In this document: positions 15,322 through 23,486 of the stretch, in pieces
Position numbering within the stretch: position 1 is the stretch's first letter
How the letters are laid out: every line of letters begins with the position of its first letter
Source of the DNA: an uncultured Oscillospiraceae bacterium
GTDB taxonomy: Bacteria > Bacillota > Clostridia > Oscillospirales > Acutalibacteraceae
NCBI GenBank assembly: GCA_900549755.1
Contig: URPQ01000016.1
Coordinates: 1 to 32,044, forward strand
Direction: 5' to 3'
DNA: 32,044 nucleotides
The notes under the pieces: generated by a model
Database searches by the model: none
What the model saw: only the letters and a program-made list of their open reading frames with translations
Told to the model about the DNA's origin: nothing
Translations under genes and position numbers: made by a program

Positions 15322-16146
15322 TTACTGCTCGGCTCTTTGGCAGCCGCAGCAGTCGGTATCGGCGTCGCACGGGCGCGGCGGGAAGAAATCGTCGGTCGGG
15401 AATTTAATTTTTCTGAAAGTATCGCAGGGCTGGTCGGTTGAGTCATCACACTGCTTTTCGGGTATGCAGAAATCATACACGGGTATCAGCATCTGAACGT
15501 TTCTTATAAGCTGAACTATGGTGAAAAGCCCCAGGGTGACGTAAACCGTCGGAGTGCCGTTTTGCAGGTCGGTAACAACGTTGCCGCCTATGCAGTCACA
15601 TATACATTTCGGAATACAGCGAACATTCTCGTAGCAATCGTGAATTTCGCAAATTCTCGCCGAAAGCGGAATCGGGTCAACTGCCTGAACAACGCATTTC
15701 GGCATATTTGTGCTTCTGCGCGAGCTTGTGTCGCAGTCGCCGTCCTCGCGGTCGCGGCTTGAAAATACCTTTACGTTGCCGTCGCTGCCGAAAAGTATAA
15801 CCTTTTTAGAGTAAGAGGATATACCCTTTATACACTGAGGGCAGGAATGGGGAGCGGTGTAAACGTCGAAGTCAAGCAGGAAGAAGAAAGTAAGATCGCA
15901 GGAATAAAAGCCCTTGTTGAAGTTTACCGGCTCAACGTCAATGAAAACATTAAGTACCTCTGCCGAGCGTAATCTCACGCTTATCGCGTTGCTTATAAGC
16001 CCCTGATCCTCGGGTAAGAAGAAACAGCGAAGATCCTCCAGACAATCGCGGTCGCAGCAGGAATCGTACACTCTGCCGGCGTCTACGCATACGGCTTCCT
16101 TAAACGTACCGTTTTCGGGCGGGCAGCCGTTTTTTAAATCTGCCAT
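15322..16146 (-). CDS. Cysteine-rich protein of unknown function, possible spore-surface protein
   Basis: From the ATG at 16146, preceded by AGGAGGC, this is a 274-residue protein with roughly 27 cysteines. They cluster near the N-terminus (VYDSCCDRDCLEDLRC), mid-protein (HSCPQC, CVVQ, CEIHDCYENVRC, CICDC) and at the C-terminus (CDADTDCCGCQ). There is no signal peptide. The FKEAVCVDAGRVYDSC start followed by an AEVLNVFIDVEPVNFNKGFYSCDL core looks like a conserved family that I recall from sporulating gut clostridia without a described function. High Cys content, lack of export signal and a sporulating host make a cross-linked coat-type protein plausible, but this is inference. An upstream in-frame ATG at 16212 has no ribosome binding site. 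Confidence 0.75.
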   Translation of the reverse strand: MADLKNGCPPENGTFKEAVCVDAGRVYDSCCDRDCLEDLRCFFLPEDQGLISNAISVRLRSAEVLNVFIDVEPVNFNKGFYSCDLTFFFLLDFDVYTAPHSCPQCIKGISSYSKKVILFGSDGNVKVFSSRDREDGDCDTSSRRSTNMPKCVVQAVDPIPLSARICEIHDCYENVRCIPKCICDCIGGNVVTDLQNGTPTVYVTLGLFTIVQLIRNVQMLIPVYDFCIPEKQCDDSTDQPCDTFRKIKFPTDDFFPPRPCDADTDCCGCQRAEQ

Positions 16147-16299
16147 AAAAATTGCCTCCTGTAGAATAATTGAAGTCGTATCGCCGGGGCAACACGTTAT
16201 CTTCAATATCATAATATGTAATATAAGAAATTAAGTGAAATATATTTTCGCAAAAGCGGGAAAAATATTTGAAAGCTTTTATTTTCGGAGGGATTATGT

Positions 16300-17157
16300 A
16301 TGAAAAGAAAACAGCTTTTCTCCTTTTTGGTTGATCTTCTCTTTTACATTGCCGGCGGTATGATATATTCCGTGGCGGTTTTGCTTTTTTTAACCGAGAA
16401 CGAAATATCCCCCGGCGGGCTTACGGGTATTGCAACAATTTTGAATTATCTATTTTCGCTGCCTATAGGTACGGTGGTGTTTATTCTTAATATTCCGCTT
16501 CTTGCGGCGGGGTTTATTAAATTCGGCGGTATTTTTATTGCAAAAACCGCTGTTGCAACGGCGGTAATGTCGCTGACTCTTGATATTTCGGGGCTTTTTA
16601 TGCCCAAAATGAAAATAGACCCTATTTTAGCGGCGCTTTTCGGCGGGTTGCTTATGGGGCTGGGTATCAGTCTTTTTATGCTGAGAGGTGCTACAACGGG
16701 CGGCACCGATATAATAGCAAAGCTTATAAACCGCAAATTCCCGCACCTTACCGTAGGCAGGCTTATGCTCGCGGCAGACGCGGCGGTGGTGGGGCTTTCG
16801 GCACTGGTTTATAAAAATATGGAAAGCGCGCTTTATGCGGTAATTGCCATTTACGCCTCGTCCCGCGTTATGGATTTGATACTCTATGGCGCAGACCGCG
16901 GCAAAATTATTTATGTTATAACCGATAACGCAAAGGAACTTTCCGACAGTATTATGTCGCTTATCAACCGCGGAGTGACACTGCTTGACGTAACCGGCGC
17001 GTACACCGGCACAAAAAGGCAGATGCTTATGTGCACCGTGCGGCGGCACGAGGTGGCGGCGGTTTGCCGCCTTGCCACAAGCTGCGATAAAAACGCCTTT
17101 ATAATAGTAGGTGAGGCGGGCGAGGTCCTCGGCGAAGGATTCAAAACAAATATATAA
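16300..17157 (+). CDS. YitT-family membrane protein (DUF161 plus DUF2179)
   Basis: The 285-residue protein has five or so transmembrane segments in its first 190 residues, with family landmarks IAGGMIYSVAVLLFL, EISPGGLTGIATILNYLF and GISLFMLRGATTGGTDIIA. A soluble C-terminal DUF2179 domain follows (KIIYVITDNAKELSDSIM, RGVTLLDVTGAYTG, IIVGEAGEVLGEGF). YitT-like proteins are widespread in Firmicutes, often several per genome, with no established transport substrate. The ATG follows CGGAGGGA. It is monocistronic between the divergent cysteine-rich gene and the nrdD promoter. Confidence 0.94.
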   Translation: MKRKQLFSFLVDLLFYIAGGMIYSVAVLLFLTENEISPGGLTGIATILNYLFSLPIGTVVFILNIPLLAAGFIKFGGIFIAKTAVATAVMSLTLDISGLFMPKMKIDPILAALFGGLLMGLGISLFMLRGATTGGTDIIAKLINRKFPHLTVGRLMLAADAAVVGLSALVYKNMESALYAVIAIYASSRVMDLILYGADRGKIIYVITDNAKELSDSIMSLINRGVTLLDVTGAYTGTKRQMLMCTVRRHEVAAVCRLATSCDKNAFIIVGEAGEVLGEGFKTNI

Positions 17158-17176
17158 AGATTATTGAAAATGACTA

Positions 17177-17231
17177 TTGCATTTTCTGTGATTTGTGGTA
17201 TAATAGTCTATGCACTAACAAGATATAGTAT
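17177..17231 (+). promoter_or_regulatory. Promoter of nrdD with possible NrdR box
   Basis: TTGCAT (17177-17182) and TATAAT (17199-17204) are spaced by 16 bases, with a TG extended -10 element. ACAAGATATAGTAT (17218-17231) just downstream matches about ten of 14 positions of the NrdR box as I remember it, with the ATAT core intact. The promoter is convincing; the NrdR box is weak. Confidence 0.6.
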
Positions 17232-17275
17232 ATAGAAGTCGCTTTTTCAGTTTGCGGCTACAAGGGGATGTTTGA

Positions 17276-19453
17276 ATGAAAATCATTAAAAGAAGCGGAG
17301 CGGAAGTCGATTTTGACCCCAAAAAGATTGAAATTGCGGTAAAAAAAGCTAATGAAAGCGTAGTTCCGAGCGAGCGTATGTCGGATATTCAGATAAAGCG
17401 CATAGCCGAAGACGTTGAAAGCGCCGCAACCAATGTCAACCGTTCTTTAAGCGTTGAAGAAATACAGGATATGGTAGAGGATCAGATTATGAACCAGCGC
17501 GCCTTTGATGTTGCACGCAGATACATAACCTACCGTTATCAACGTGCGCTTGTAAGAAAGGCGAATACTACCGACGAGCAGATTTTAAGCCTTATTGAAT
17601 GTAACAATGAGGAAGTAAAGCAGGAAAATTCCAATAAGAACCCGACCGTAAACAGCGTTCAGCGCGACTATATGGCGGGAGAAGTGAGCAAGGATATTAC
17701 CAAAAGGCTTTTGCTTGATAACGATATAGTAGAGGCGCACGAGCAGGGAATAATTCATTTTCACGATGCGGACTATTTTGCCCAGCATATGCACAACTGC
17801 GACCTTGTAAACCTTGAGGATATGCTGCAAAACGGCACTGTTATAAGCGGCACCTTAATTGAAAAGCCGCACAGCTTTTCCACCGCCTGCAATATTGCAA
17901 CGCAGATTATAGCGCAGGTTGCTTCCTGTCAGTACGGCGGGCAGAGCATAAGCCTTGCACACCTAGCACCCTTTGTTGATATAAGCCGCAAAAAAATATA
18001 TTCAGAGGTTTTAGAGGAATTCCGCGAGGCGGGAACGGATATATCCCCAGAAAAGGCGCGCGAAATTACCGAAAAGCGCCTGCTTAACGAGGTAAGCAAG
18101 GGTGTACAGATGATACAGTATCAAGTGGTTACGCTTATGACCACCAACGGTCAGGCACCGTTTGTTACGGTATTTATGTACCTGAACGAGGCAAAAAACG
18201 AGCAGGAAAAACGCGATTTGGCGCTTATTATAGAAGAAGTTTTAAAGCAGCGCTATCAGGGTGTTAAAAATGAAAAGGGCGTGTGGATAACGCCGGCTTT
18301 CCCCAAGCTTATTTATGTGCTTGAGGATGACAACATAACCGAGGACGGCGAGTACTGGTACTTAACAAAGCTTTCGGCAAAGTGCACCGCAAAGCGTATG
18401 GTGCCCGACTACATTTCCGAAAAGGTTATGCTTAAAAACAAGATCGATAAAAACGGCGAGGGTCACTGCTACACCTGCATGGGCTGCCGCAGCTTTTTAA
18501 CCCCTTATGTGGATGAAAACGGCAAGCCTAAGTATTACGGGCGTTTCAACCAGGGCGTTGTCACTGTAAATTTGGTTGATATAGGTCTTTCGGCTCAGGG
18601 CGATATGGATAAATTCTGGAAGATATTTGATGAGCGTATGCAATTATGCCACAGGGCTTTGCAGGCGCGCCATGAAAGACTTACCGGCACCGTATCGGAT
18701 GCGGCGCCTATCCTTTGGCAATACGGCGCGCTTTTGCGCCTTAAAAAGGGCGAGACTATTGACAAATACCTACACGGCGGCTATTCCACGCTGTCTCTCG
18801 GTTATGCGGGGCTGTGGGAATGTGTTTACAGTATGATAGGTAAAAAGCTTACCGAGCCCGAGGGCGAGCAGTTCGGTCTTGAAGTAATGAATAAGCTCAA
18901 CGAGTACACCGCAAAGTGGAAAGCCGATGAAAATATTGACTATTCGCTTTACGGCACGCCGCTTGAGAGCACTACATATAAGTTTGCAAAATGCCTGCAA
19001 AAGCGTTTCGGCATAATAAAGGGCGTTACCGATAAAAACTATATAACAAACAGCTACCACGTTCACGTTACCGAGAATATTGATGCGTTTGATAAGCTGG
19101 CGCTTGAGGCAAAGTTCCAGGCGCTTTCCCCCGGCGGCGCTATCTCTTATGTAGAGGTGCCGGATATGCAGAACAATATCGACGCGGTTATCGCGGTTAT
19201 GAAGTTTATTTACGATAATATAATGTATGCCGAGCTTAACACAAAGAGCGACTATTGCCAGGTTTGCGGGTATGACGGCGAGATTGAAATAAGCGAAAAC
19301 GACGACGGCAAGCTGGTTTGGAAATGCCCGAATTGCGGCAATACCGACCAGGACAAAATGAACGTTGCCCGCAGAACCTGCGGTTATATCGGCACACAGT
19401 TCTGGAATCAAGGCAGAACACAGGAAATTAAGGAAAGAGTTTTACATCTTTAA
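17276..19453 (+). CDS. nrdD: Anaerobic ribonucleoside-triphosphate reductase (class III)
   Basis: This 725-residue protein has an N-terminal ATP-cone (about 1-90; MKIIKRSGAEVDFDPKKIE, then ARRYITYRYQR). A large catalytic barrel follows, with HFHDADYFAQHMHNCDLVNL and CYTCMGCRSFL. It ends in a zinc ribbon formed by two CxxC pairs (CQVCG and CPNCG). The glycyl-radical loop RRTCGYIGTQFW has its radical Gly near residue 703. It reduces NTPs to dNTPs without oxygen and needs NrdG for activation. The ATP-cone implies allosteric on/off control by ATP and dATP. nrdG follows after 68 bases containing a GC-rich hairpin. Confidence 0.98.
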   Translation: MKIIKRSGAEVDFDPKKIEIAVKKANESVVPSERMSDIQIKRIAEDVESAATNVNRSLSVEEIQDMVEDQIMNQRAFDVARRYITYRYQRALVRKANTTDEQILSLIECNNEEVKQENSNKNPTVNSVQRDYMAGEVSKDITKRLLLDNDIVEAHEQGIIHFHDADYFAQHMHNCDLVNLEDMLQNGTVISGTLIEKPHSFSTACNIATQIIAQVASCQYGGQSISLAHLAPFVDISRKKIYSEVLEEFREAGTDISPEKAREITEKRLLNEVSKGVQMIQYQVVTLMTTNGQAPFVTVFMYLNEAKNEQEKRDLALIIEEVLKQRYQGVKNEKGVWITPAFPKLIYVLEDDNITEDGEYWYLTKLSAKCTAKRMVPDYISEKVMLKNKIDKNGEGHCYTCMGCRSFLTPYVDENGKPKYYGRFNQGVVTVNLVDIGLSAQGDMDKFWKIFDERMQLCHRALQARHERLTGTVSDAAPILWQYGALLRLKKGETIDKYLHGGYSTLSLGYAGLWECVYSMIGKKLTEPEGEQFGLEVMNKLNEYTAKWKADENIDYSLYGTPLESTTYKFAKCLQKRFGIIKGVTDKNYITNSYHVHVTENIDAFDKLALEAKFQALSPGGAISYVEVPDMQNNIDAVIAVMKFIYDNIMYAELNTKSDYCQVCGYDGEIEISENDDGKLVWKCPNCGNTDQDKMNVARRTCGYIGTQFWNQGRTQEIKERVLHL

Positions 19454-19474
19454 TTTTCAATTCAAATTAAAAAA

Positions 19475-19497
19475 GGGCGGTGCTTTGCACCGTCCCT
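19475..19497 (+). terminator. Hairpin between nrdD and nrdG
   Basis: GGGCGGTGC and GCACCGTCCC pair around a TTT loop with one bulge. No T tract follows, so it is more likely a processing, stability or attenuation element than a full terminator. Confidence 0.45.
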
Positions 19498-19521
19498 TAA
19501 TACTGTCACAGAGGTTTTATA

Positions 19522-20061
19522 ATGAATTACGCGGCGCTTAAAAAATTTGATATTGCAAACGGTCCGGGCGTCCGCGTTTCTCTTTTTGTTAGCGGCTGCC
19601 GCCACAGGTGCAAAAACTGCTTTAATAAAGAGGCGTGGGATTTTTCCTACGGCAAACCCTTTACAGAGAGTACCGAGCAGGAAATACTGACCGCACTTTC
19701 AGCCGACTATATAACCGGGTTGTCGCTTTTGGGCGGCGAGCCGTTTGAGCCGGAAAACCGATTGGTGCTTGCTGAATTTTTGAAAAAGGTAAAAGAAAAA
19801 TTCCCTGAAAAAACCATATGGTGCTATACGGGCTTTGAATTTGAAAAATTAAATGACGGCATATCGCTCAAAATGCTTAAATATATAGACGTTTTGGTGG
19901 ACGGCAGATTTATAGAAGAAAAGAAAAGCCCCGCGCTTATATTCCGCGGTTCTTCGAATCAGCGCATAATAGACGTTAAAAAAACACTTGAAAAAGACGA
20001 AATAGTTTGGCTTGACGGCGTTTGGGAAAGAGCGGTCGGCAGCGGGAATATTTACGAATAA
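19522..20061 (+). CDS. nrdG: Anaerobic ribonucleotide reductase activating protein (radical SAM)
   Basis: The 179-residue protein has the radical SAM CxxxCxxC motif in SGCRHRCKNCF (Cys26, Cys30, Cys33) within the NrdG-type start FDIANGPGVRVSLFVSG. LSLLGGEPFEPENR is the SAM-binding GGE motif. DVLVDGRFIEEKKSP and FRGSSNQRIIDV are NrdG-typical C-terminal segments. It uses a [4Fe-4S] cluster and S-adenosylmethionine to generate the glycyl radical on NrdD. GAGG is the ribosome binding site. It sits between nrdD and dut, forming a nucleotide-supply cluster. Confidence 0.97.
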   Translation: MNYAALKKFDIANGPGVRVSLFVSGCRHRCKNCFNKEAWDFSYGKPFTESTEQEILTALSADYITGLSLLGGEPFEPENRLVLAEFLKKVKEKFPEKTIWCYTGFEFEKLNDGISLKMLKYIDVLVDGRFIEEKKSPALIFRGSSNQRIIDVKKTLEKDEIVWLDGVWERAVGSGNIYE

Positions 20062-20085
20062 ATAAAAATACGAGGAATGATAAAA

Positions 20086-20526
20086 ATGAAAGTAAATTTT
20101 AAAAAACTCGATAAAAACGCGCATGCCCCCACCTATGGCTCGCTTTCAGCCGCGGGAGCGGATATTTACGCACTGACCCACGGCGAGACCGTAAGCATTG
20201 CGCCGGGTGAAACGGTAATGATTCACACCGGGTTTGCGGTTGAAATTCCCGAGGGCTACGCGGGTCTTATATATGCCCGCAGCGGCATAGCCACAAAGCG
20301 CGGCTTGGCGCCCGCAAATAAAGTTGGCGTTATCGACAGCGACTACCGCGGCGAAATTATGGTATCGCTCCATAATCACTCAGGGCAGACCCAGGAAATT
20401 GCCGACGGCGAAAGAATAGCGCAGCTTGTTATAACCCCGTTTTTAAGGGTTGAATTTACTGAAACAGACGAGCTTTCCGATACGGTGCGCGGAGCGGGCG
20501 GATTCGGCTCAACAGGGAAAATATAA
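20086..20526 (+). CDS. dut: dUTP diphosphatase (dUTPase)
   Basis: The 146-residue protein contains all five trimeric dUTPase motifs: AAGADIYAL (1), YARSGIATKRGL (2), NKVGVIDSDYRGEIMV (3, with the catalytic Asp), DGERIAQLVI (4) and RGAGGFGSTGK (5). It hydrolyses dUTP to dUMP, which keeps uracil out of DNA and supplies dTMP synthesis. The ATG at 20086 is chosen because GAGGA lies nine bases upstream; an in-frame ATG at 20077 is only one base from the same site. It follows nrdG by 24 bases and is probably in its operon. The palindromic element begins about 30 bases after the stop. Confidence 0.97.
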   Translation: MKVNFKKLDKNAHAPTYGSLSAAGADIYALTHGETVSIAPGETVMIHTGFAVEIPEGYAGLIYARSGIATKRGLAPANKVGVIDSDYRGEIMVSLHNHSGQTQEIADGERIAQLVITPFLRVEFTETDELSDTVRGAGGFGSTGKI

Positions 20527-20553
20527 GAATTTTTCTATAATTTTTAAACCCTT

Positions 20554-20828
20554 TTTTATTATAATGCCTGCTGAACAATTCAAAAGTACCTTAACCAAGC
20601 ATGTTGGTGTAAACTTTTGAATTGTTCAGGTGCAAGGTTTTTGCGCAATTTTGCGAAAAAACCTTGCACTTTAAAAAGAATCACATTTTGATTCTTTTTA
20701 AAATCAGGCGACAATCAATGGATACTGACGGTCAAAACAAAGGTTTTGACCCATAAAATCGAGATTTTAACTCGATTTTATATAATTGCATTTGCTAATG
20801 CAATTATTCAGTAGACATTATTATATAT
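20554..20828. repeat. Array of six palindromes between terminal inverted repeats; MITE-like element
   Basis: Six successive inverted repeats have different sequences. IR1: 20571-20587 with 20613-20629 (17 bp). IR2: 20630-20642 with 20657-20669 (13 bp, plus inner CGCAA/TTGCG). IR3: 20670-20683 with 20689-20702 (14 bp). IR4: 20730-20738 with 20743-20751 (9 bp). IR5: 20753-20763 with 20771-20781 (11 bp). IR6: 20782-20792 with 20797-20807 (11 bp). All the listed arms are perfect. IR1, IR2 and IR3 abut with no spacer, as do IR5 and IR6. The ends ATAATGCCTGCTGAACAATT (20561-20580) and AATTATTCAGTAGACATTAT (20802-20821) are inverted repeats with 17 of 20 matches, weakly extendable outward. No protein is encoded. 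Confidence 0.75.
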
Positions 20829-20966
20829 TTTGTCATTCATCACTGCAACATATGTCTGAAATAAATTCTTTAATATTGTTATTTCGTTTTTAATTTCAAA
20901 CAAAAATTTTTTAGTGAATAAAACTTTTTCTGCGGTAAAAACTATTATTGCAGAAGGAGTGATATT

Positions 20967-21176
20967 ATGTTTGATAAAATCTGCCTTATCCTTGTAATAA
21001 TCGGTGCTTTGAACTGGGGACTTGTCGGACTTTTTGAGTTTGACCTGGTAGCTTGGGCTTTCGGCGGAGCAACCGCCATAATCAGCCGTATAATATACAC
21101 CGTTATAGCTCTTGCGGGCATATGGTGCATATCCCTGCTGTTCAGAGAAGAATCGGTTGCAAAGGCTACAAACTGA
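20967..21176 (+). CDS. DUF378-family small membrane protein
   Basis: This 69-residue protein matches the DUF378 (YuzA-like) pattern. It has one hydrophobic segment with the conserved IGALNWGLVGLFEFDLVAW, a Gly-rich turn (AFGGATAIISRIIY), a second helix (TVIALAGIWCISLLF) and a short polar tail. It is a two-pass membrane protein of unknown role. AGAAGGAG provides a strong ribosome binding site. Upstream is the palindromic element; downstream is a strong bidirectional terminator. Confidence 0.92.
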   Translation: MFDKICLILVIIGALNWGLVGLFEFDLVAWAFGGATAIISRIIYTVIALAGIWCISLLFREESVAKATN

Positions 21177-21209
21177 TTTCTGCATAAACGAACTGCAAAA
21201 TTGCGGTTC

Positions 21210-21247
21210 AAAAACGGGATTTGTCCGAAAGGGCAAATCCCGTTTTT
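21210..21247. terminator. Strong bidirectional terminator
   Basis: AAAAACGGGATTTGTCC (21210-21226) pairs over 17 positions (one G-U) with GGGCAAATCCCGTTTTT (21231-21247) around a GAAA tetraloop. It separates the DUF378 gene from the convergent minus-strand operon. Confidence 0.92.
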
Positions 21248-21260
21248 AGCAGTTAATTAT

Positions 21261-22460
21261 TTATTGCCGCCCGAGCAGCGTATCAAAAATATTGCGAAGA
21301 TATTCGCCTGAGGCAACGCCGGATTTTGCCGGAACAACAAAAATGCAATAGCAAAGCACGGCAGTTATTATAAGCAGAGCGGCTAGCACAATAATTAAAG
21401 CAAGATTTTCCTTGAAAAATGAGCGCGGCAGCTCGGGCTGACCGTCATCAATATGGTAATGCCGGATTTCATCCGCGTCGGGGGCGTAAAGCTCGTTATT
21501 GCGGCGGGTGTGGCTGCGGCGCAGCTTTTCGGGAGCAATATAAAAATCCGATTCCTCATCATCGGTAATATATGCGTCATTTCCGGCTGAGCGGTAGTCG
21601 TCGGTTTCAAATATCATTCCGCCGTCAAGCAGTACGCCGTCCTTTTCGGCAGTGGTGAACGAGCTTAGCGGCTTTTCCTCTGCTTCGGTAGGCGGCTGCG
21701 GTGCTGCCGGAGCGACAGGCTCGGGTATCGGCTGCGCCTGTTCAACGGTAACATCCTCCTCGTCCTCATCATCGGATATACTTATATCCTCGGGCTGCAC
21801 ACTTTCAGGCTCTGCCTCCTCGGGTTCGGTTTCTCCCGCGCTTTCAGAGGACGAAAACAGGTCGGTAATTTCCTCTGCGGCGGGCAAAATATCAGGCTCC
21901 GCCGGTGTGGGCGGCACTGCGGGAATTTCCGGCACGGGCGGCGTTACAGGCTCTGCCGGCTGCGGCTTTTGCACGGTGTTTTCCGCCTTGGCTTTAAGCT
22001 CGGTTGCGCAAAGCTCCTCAATATACGGGTGAATAAGCGTGCTCATAATTGTTTTGCGCACACTCTTGCTGTCAGACAAAAGTATCATAGATTGCGGTCC
22101 GCTTTCAATAATGCAGCCACCGAAATATCCGTCGGGCGTTACAAGCGGCGTTGCACCGCTTATTATCGATATTTCGCCGCCCTCGGAAATGCCGTAAAGC
22201 TTATTATCTATGGGGGAGAGCGGCTTGCCGATTGCACCTGCAACGGTGCTTAAAACCCCCTCATCCCCGAAAAGACTGCCGACAATTATTATAACCCTGC
22301 TCCTTGAAACGGCGCGCGCGAGATTATGCACCATTGATTTTCTGTCGGGCGCTTTATCGGTAAGCAGTCGCATACGGCAGCAGCCGCAAAGATTAAATTC
22401 CATTTCAAAATCGGTAGCTGTTTTGTAATAGATAATGTCAACCTTTATGTTCTGAAACAT
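21261..22460 (-). CDS. Membrane-anchored protein with a diverged CinA N-terminal/MoaB-like domain
   Basis: The protein is 399 residues from the ATG at 22460, which has GGGGA just upstream. About the first 160 residues follow the layout of the molybdopterin-binding-like domain of CinA: DRKSMVHNLARAVSRSRVII, then VGSLFGDEGVLSTVAGAIG where CinA has its GGLGPT..D motif. A closing segment (SGATPLVTPDGYFGGCIIES, then MSTLIHPYIEEL) follows. The signature is lost, so catalysis is doubtful. The middle (about 170-280) is an acidic, proline-rich disordered region. One transmembrane helix (LALIIVLAALLIITAVLCYC) lies near the C-terminus. CGCCRMRLL near residue 30 is a Cys cluster. It is the last gene downstream of pncC and srtB. 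The domain assignment is by eye. Confidence 0.7.
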   Translation of the reverse strand: MFQNIKVDIIYYKTATDFEMEFNLCGCCRMRLLTDKAPDRKSMVHNLARAVSRSRVIIIVGSLFGDEGVLSTVAGAIGKPLSPIDNKLYGISEGGEISIISGATPLVTPDGYFGGCIIESGPQSMILLSDSKSVRKTIMSTLIHPYIEELCATELKAKAENTVQKPQPAEPVTPPVPEIPAVPPTPAEPDILPAAEEITDLFSSSESAGETEPEEAEPESVQPEDISISDDEDEEDVTVEQAQPIPEPVAPAAPQPPTEAEEKPLSSFTTAEKDGVLLDGGMIFETDDYRSAGNDAYITDDEESDFYIAPEKLRRSHTRRNNELYAPDADEIRHYHIDDGQPELPRSFFKENLALIIVLAALLIITAVLCYCIFVVPAKSGVASGEYLRNIFDTLLGRQ

Positions 22461-22499
22461 ATTATTCCCCATTCTGCCGCCGAATTTTTTTATAGCCTG

Positions 22500-22525
22500 T
22501 TATCGCGGCGGCGGCGCCGTGATAA
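22500..22525. other. GC-rich hairpin between srtB and the CinA-like gene
   Basis: TTATC, a G-T pair on the plus strand, and CGGCG pair with CGCCG and GATAA around a GCGG loop, forming an 11-bp stem. It has no T tract in the minus direction of transcription, so it is more likely a processing or attenuation site than a full stop. Confidence 0.45.
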
Positions 22526-22538
22526 TGACTTTATTATA

Positions 22539-23486
22539 TCAGTTAAAGGGGTACGCTGCTCCGCGGTCGTCATACCAGCGTTTCGGGTATCTCGGCGACG
22601 GATTGGCTCTGGAAAGCGAGGTGTCAACCGTCTCATCCTCTCCCTCGCGGGTCTCGCGCGCCATAACTACAAGGCGCGCGTCGTCAAAATCGTAAACACA
22701 GGTTACAAGGGTTATAATGTTATCTTCTTTTGTAACGTCAACACCCGTGTTTATAAGGCTGCGCTCATATGCCTCGCCCGACCAGCTTTCAAAATCCTCA
22801 TCGTTTATAAAGTTACGGCGCGAAATATTGTAGATATAACCGTTATCGTCCGCTTTAGAAGCATTGAGTACAAATACCGCGTAGACCTTATATATGCTTT
22901 TTTTGTAGAGCGTGGAAAACTCGATTGTCGGGTTTTGGCGGTAAAAGCTTAATGAGCGGTATTTTGTAAGGTCGGCAAACATACTGCCGTTTTTCATATG
23001 GTGACCGTAAATAACAAGGTTTTTATCGGTTTCATCTTTTGTTATTTTATTATCGCAATCGAAAAACAGCGCGCCGTATGCGCTTTTTTGCTTTTTTTGG
23101 TTGTGGGTAAGATAAAAGCTGTTATCCGCCGCTTGATAAATCGGGTTATCCACCCGGGTATTCGGTACGGTTATCCAACCCTTGAAATCGCTGTTTTCTT
23201 TCAGCATATAATCGTTGACCGAAAGCCGCTCGGCAGAGTTTGTGCTTATTGACGCGCCGTGCCATATATTGCGGCTGCTTTTGATTATATTATCCTGCTT
23301 TTTTGCAGATAAAAAGTAATTCGCAAGGTATGAGGCGGAAACAATAAGGGTTATAAGCGATATAAGGAAAAACACCTTAATTATTATCTGCTTTATGTTG
23401 TCCTTCCCGTTCGGTATGTAGGATAAGTAAAGCCTACGGAAAAAATCCTTTACCGTTTTTCTTTCTTTTGCGTGTGTGTGTTTCAT
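22539..23486 (-). CDS. srtB: Class B sortase
   Basis: The 315-residue protein has a basic N-terminus, a signal-anchor helix (about 36-58, IKVFFLISLITLIVSASYLA) and a class B sortase domain. GWITVPNTRVDNPIYQ and GALFFDCDN are class B segments. The catalytic residues are His162 in IYGHHMKNGSMF, Cys263 in TLVTCVYDF and Arg271 in DARLVVMAR. The long insertion and helix between His and Cys are class B-like. It covalently attaches sorted proteins to peptidoglycan; no substrate is recognised in the window. Its ATG overlaps the pncC stop in a TAATG arrangement, so it is translationally coupled. The tail after the Arg is longer than usual, with charged and proline-containing residues. Confidence 0.93.
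   Translation of the reverse strand: MKHTHAKERKTVKDFFRRLYLSYIPNGKDNIKQIIIKVFFLISLITLIVSASYLANYFLSAKKQDNIIKSSRNIWHGASISTNSAERLSVNDYMLKENSDFKGWITVPNTRVDNPIYQAADNSFYLTHNQKKQKSAYGALFFDCDNKITKDETDKNLVIYGHHMKNGSMFADLTKYRSLSFYRQNPTIEFSTLYKKSIYKVYAVFVLNASKADDNGYIYNISRRNFINDEDFESWSGEAYERSLINTGVDVTKEDNIITLVTCVYDFDDARLVVMARETREGEDETVDTSLSRANPSPRYPKRWYDDRGAAYPFN

Noticed and set aside
18770..19411. Long minus-strand 213-codon frame inside nrdD
   Set aside because: It is a shadow of the strong nrdD coding frame, with hydrophobic low-complexity content and no supporting signals.
20554..20828. CRISPR array or integron attC array
   Set aside because: The palindromes do not share a repeat sequence, have no regular spacers, and no cas or integrase gene is near. 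Each stem is different.
20808..21236. Minus-strand 142-codon frame opposite the DUF378 gene
   Set aside because: It runs through the terminator and the DUF378 gene in antisense, shows no family features and no ribosome binding site. The plus-strand gene is clear.
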